Shown piece after piece: positions 6,124-7,653 of a stretch of 7,653 nt of DNA. Origin of the DNA: Quisquiliibacterium sp036525975 (GTDB lineage: Bacteria > Pseudomonadota > Gammaproteobacteria > Burkholderiales > Burkholderiaceae_E); NCBI GenBank assembly GCA_036525975.1, contig DATCZK010000026.1:1-7653 (forward strand), given 5' to 3'. Positions within the stretch are counted from its first letter, which is position 1; each line of letters opens with the position of its first letter. The position numbers and the translations under genes are program-made. Under the pieces are notes generated by a model. That model ran no database searches, was not told the origin of the DNA, and saw nothing but the letters and a program-made list of their open reading frames with translations.

Positions 6124-6165
6124 CCTCGCGTGCGGTCGTGCTCACCGGCCCGGCCGCACGCGAGG
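6124..6165. terminator. 12-bp perfect inverted repeat between convergent genes (possible bidirectional terminator)
   Basis: CCTCGCGTGCGG (6124-6135) is exactly complementary in reverse to CCGCACGCGAGG (6154-6165). On plus-strand RNA the stem continues inward through one G-U pair and two further pairs, to about 15 pairs with a 12-nt loop. It lies 93 nt beyond the peptide stop and 35 nt beyond the stop of the opposing repeat-protein gene, the usual place for a shared transcription-ending structure. Neither side is followed by a T-run, so factor-dependent termination, an mRNA-stabilising hairpin, or a binding site for a dimeric protein are alternatives. Confidence 0.5.
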
Positions 6166-6199
6166 CGTAGTTCCGGCCCCGGCCTTCCTCAGGCCCGGG

Positions 6200-7653
6200 T
6201 CACTTGTTCTCCAGGACGCCCACCCCGGAGATCGTGCGACCTGCCGCTCCCGGATCGAGGATCGAGTACCCCAGCCCCATGCGGGCTGCCTCGGGGCCGA
6301 AGAACCCTCCGGTGACGTTGACCTGGCAGCCGCTCGAGCCGCAGTCGAAGTTGCCGCTTCCGGCATTGCGCTGGGTTTGCAGCTGGCCGGAGAAGGTCGT
6401 GGCGCCGTCCATCGGCATTCCGCTGCGGCTGGTATTGCCCAGCCCGCCCGGGGTGGAGAACTTGTACTGTCCGGTCGCCATCGTGACCTGCGCTTCAAGG
6501 CCGATGCGCGTCTGCGAGGCCGGCGCGAAGTGCACCGTTGCATTGGCCCTGAACGAGCCGGGCGCCATCGAGCCGTCGCTTGCCGTGGGGCTGGTCGCGC
6601 CGATCAGCGAGTAGCTGAACGTTCCGCTCGTTGGCATCGTGACCGAGGGCACCCCGACCAGGTAGTGGACGCCCTGGTTCGATGACAAAGGCGTGTTCGG
6701 GCTCGTGCCACCAACCGCGATCGAGCCGTTGGTCCATCGGCCCCAACTGACGTAGGGGTCGCTGCCGGTTTCGGCGTACTGAGCCGTGCCCACCGCGAGG
6801 CAGGCCCCGCCCGAAGAACAGTCGCCGACGCTGCGCAGACGCAACCCCTCGTCGAGACTGACCGGGGCGCCCGCGCCGAACTGCAGCGAAGCCGCGCCCG
6901 CCGGAAGTTGATGCACTGCGAGCGCCACCTCGCCCACCGTCATCGACTGGGTGAGCGTCGTCAACTCGCCGCTGCTGGCGCCGGTGCCGCTGCCCGAGCC
7001 GGTCGTCGATCCGGAATCGGTCGTGGAACCCGAACCGGTCGTGGAGCCTGAGCCGGTCGTGGAACCCGAGCCGGTGGTCGATCCCGAACCGCTCGTAGAC
7101 CCCGAATCGGTTGTGGAACCGGAGCCCGTGGTGGAACCCGAGCCGGTGGTCGATCCTGAACCGCTCGTAGACCCCGAATCGGTCGTCGAACCGGAGCCAG
7201 TCGTCGAACCCGAGCCAGTCGTCGAACCCGAGCCCGAGGTGGAACCGGAGCCAGTCGTGGAGCCCGAGCCGGTGGTCGATCCCGAGCCCGTGGTCGATCC
7301 CGAACCGCTCGTAGAACCCGAATCGGTCGTGGAACCGGAGCCGGTGGTCGAACCTGAGCCGGTCGTGGAACCCGAGCCGGTCGTGGAACCCGAGCCGGTC
7401 GTCGAACCTGAGCCCGTGGTTGAACCTGAGCCGGTCGTGGAGCCTGAGCCTGTCGTCGAACCGGAACCCGCGGTGGAACCGGAGCCAGTCGTCGAACCGG
7501 AGCCAGTCGTCGAACCGGAGCCTGTGGTCGAACCCGAGCCAGTCGTGGAGCCTGAGCCGCTAGTCGACGTCGTGCCGCCGGGGAAAGACGTTCCCGTGAC
7601 GCTGGAGACCACGACCGCGGTGGGCGGCAGGCCAACCGACCCGTCGAGCACCA
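6200..7653 (-). CDS. Surface/periplasmic repeat protein with Gly-Ser-Thr linker and C-terminal FecR/TbpB-like barrel domain (5' end outside window)
   Basis: The last roughly 484 codons of a larger gene are visible. The first in-window start-like codon (GTG at 7651) has no signal peptide after it and is taken as internal. Counting from it, residues 1-31 (LDGSVGLPPTAVVVSSV and following) look like beta strands at the end of an N-terminal domain. Residues 32-217 are 31 hexapeptides of the form [GD]SGST[TSA], a flexible, uncharged linker with four Asp variants. Residues about 230-483 form a beta-rich domain with two close Cys pairs (DCSSGGAC and DCGSSGC). Its end, VTGGFFGPEAARMGLGYSI followed by ISGVGVLENK, resembles the barrel tails of TbpB-like lipoproteins and of some Burkholderiales FecR-domain proteins. 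That likeness is from memory of the family and the FecR part is not visible. A role in surface display, adhesion or envelope signalling is plausible but unproven. It converges with the small-peptide gene. Confidence 0.7.
   Translation of the reverse strand, partial: VLDGSVGLPPTAVVVSSVTGTSFPGGTTSTSGSGSTTGSGSTTGSGSTTGSGSTTGSGSTAGSGSTTGSGSTTGSGSTTGSGSTTGSGSTTGSGSTTGSGSTTGSGSTTDSGSTSGSGSTTGSGSTTGSGSTTGSGSTSGSGSTTGSGSTTGSGSTTDSGSTSGSGSTTGSGSTTGSGSTTDSGSTSGSGSTTGSGSTTGSGSTTGSGSTTDSGSTTGSGSGTGASSGELTTLTQSMTVGEVALAVHQLPAGAASLQFGAGAPVSLDEGLRLRSVGDCSSGGACLAVGTAQYAETGSDPYVSWGRWTNGSIAVGGTSPNTPLSSNQGVHYLVGVPSVTMPTSGTFSYSLIGATSPTASDGSMAPGSFRANATVHFAPASQTRIGLEAQVTMATGQYKFSTPGGLGNTSRSGMPMDGATTFSGQLQTQRNAGSGNFDCGSSGCQVNVTGGFFGPEAARMGLGYSILDPGAAGRTISGVGVLENK
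7001..7558 (-). repeat. Tandem array of 31 in-frame 18-bp repeats
   Basis: Thirty-one back-to-back 18-bp units encode [GD]SGST[TSA]; the common minus-strand unit is GGC TCG GGT TCC ACG ACC. A degenerate 32nd unit (GSGSGT) occupies 6983-7000. Every unit is exactly 18 bp, so the frame is kept throughout. Copies differ mostly at synonymous sites (GGC/GGT/GGG, TCC/TCG/TCT, ACG/ACC). Counting from 7558 leftwards, units 14, 22, 26 and 31 begin with Asp (GAT) instead of Gly, and units 14, 18, 22 and 26 end in Ser. The array could gain or lose units by slippage or recombination, changing linker length without a frameshift. Confidence 0.95.
7073..7360 (-). repeat. Higher-order 72-bp periodicity inside the 18-bp array (four blocks)
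   Basis: Within units 12-27 the Ser-ending unit recurs every fourth repeat, giving four blocks of 72 bp. Two-unit segments at 7073-7108 and 7145-7180 differ at one base, and 7289-7324 is a close third copy. The third block (7145-7216 being the second, 7217-7288 the third) is more diverged and has Gly instead of Asp. This points to expansion by duplicating 72-bp, four-unit segments after the 18-bp array existed. Confidence 0.65.

Noticed and set aside
5771..6145. Minus-strand open frame antisense to the small exported peptide; its first 37 or so codons (6032-6145) have high G/C at third positions.
   Set aside because: It has no ribosome site or recognisable domain, starts inside the inverted repeat loop, and most of it lies antisense to a gene with a signal peptide and consensus Shine-Dalgarno. 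A decayed gene remnant in 6032-6145 cannot be fully excluded.
7001..7558. Regular repeats that could suggest a CRISPR array.
   Set aside because: The units are contiguous 18-mers with no spacers and they encode a clean in-frame protein repeat. No cas genes are visible.
6961..7635. Long open frame on the same strand, offset from the repeat protein, encoding Arg/Pro-rich sequence.
   Set aside because: It is open only because the 18-bp repeat is free of stops in that frame. The Gly-Ser-Thr frame continues into a well-formed non-repeat domain, while this one does not.
7649..7651. GTG near the right edge as the true start of the repeat protein.
   Set aside because: No signal peptide or start context follows it, and the following residues look like the middle of a beta domain. 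The gene most likely begins outside the window.
1..7653. A defence or mobile island, prompted by the HNH protein and the repeat protein.
   Set aside because: YajD-type HNH proteins are common housekeeping-type genes. No integrase, transposase, restriction, toxin-antitoxin or phage genes are present, and base composition looks uniform outside the repeat array.

Overview
The window is GC-rich, densely coding bacterial DNA with strong G/C preference at third codon positions. Gene content suggests a betaproteobacterium, probably Burkholderiales-like: a polar-amino-acid ABC cassette with a linked class IV aminotransferase homologue, a YajD-type HNH protein, an EntS-like MFS exporter, and a Ser/Gly/Thr-repeat protein with a C-terminal barrel-like domain. 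The lineage is an inference from sequence style only.

Layout. Bases 1-5602 are a continuous minus-strand block. In order of transcription (right to left) it holds an MFS transporter (4325-5602), a 75-nt gap with a plausible promoter and a strong Shine-Dalgarno, a substrate-binding protein (3410-4249), two membrane permeases (2725-3402 and 2057-2725), an ATPase (1263-2060), a class IV aminotransferase-like protein (334-1254) and a YajD-like HNH protein that runs off the left edge (1-292). Spacing from the binding protein to the aminotransferase is 7 nt, a 1-nt overlap, a 4-nt overlap and 8 nt, so these five genes look like one transcription unit. The transporter should take up a small amino-acid-like solute. 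The aminotransferase-like protein probably acts on that solute or a derivative, but it lacks the residues expected for ordinary PLP catalysis.

A 189-nt divergent intergenic region (5603-5791) separates this block from a plus-strand gene for a 79-residue exported peptide (5792-6031). After it lies a 168-nt convergent intergenic region containing a 12-bp perfect inverted repeat. From 6200 to the right edge, on the minus strand, is the C-terminal part of a large, probably surface or periplasmic protein. Its visible part has 31 consecutive 18-bp repeats (units of the form [GD]SGST[TSA]) followed by a roughly 250-residue domain resembling the beta-barrel tail of some proteobacterial FecR-like or TbpB-like proteins.

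The most unusual observation is the aminotransferase homologue. It keeps the fold-type IV scaffold and phosphate-site residues, but has no lysine anywhere after residue 146, and the usual PLP-N1-contacting Glu position is Ser. No mobile element, CRISPR array, tRNA or rRNA was seen.
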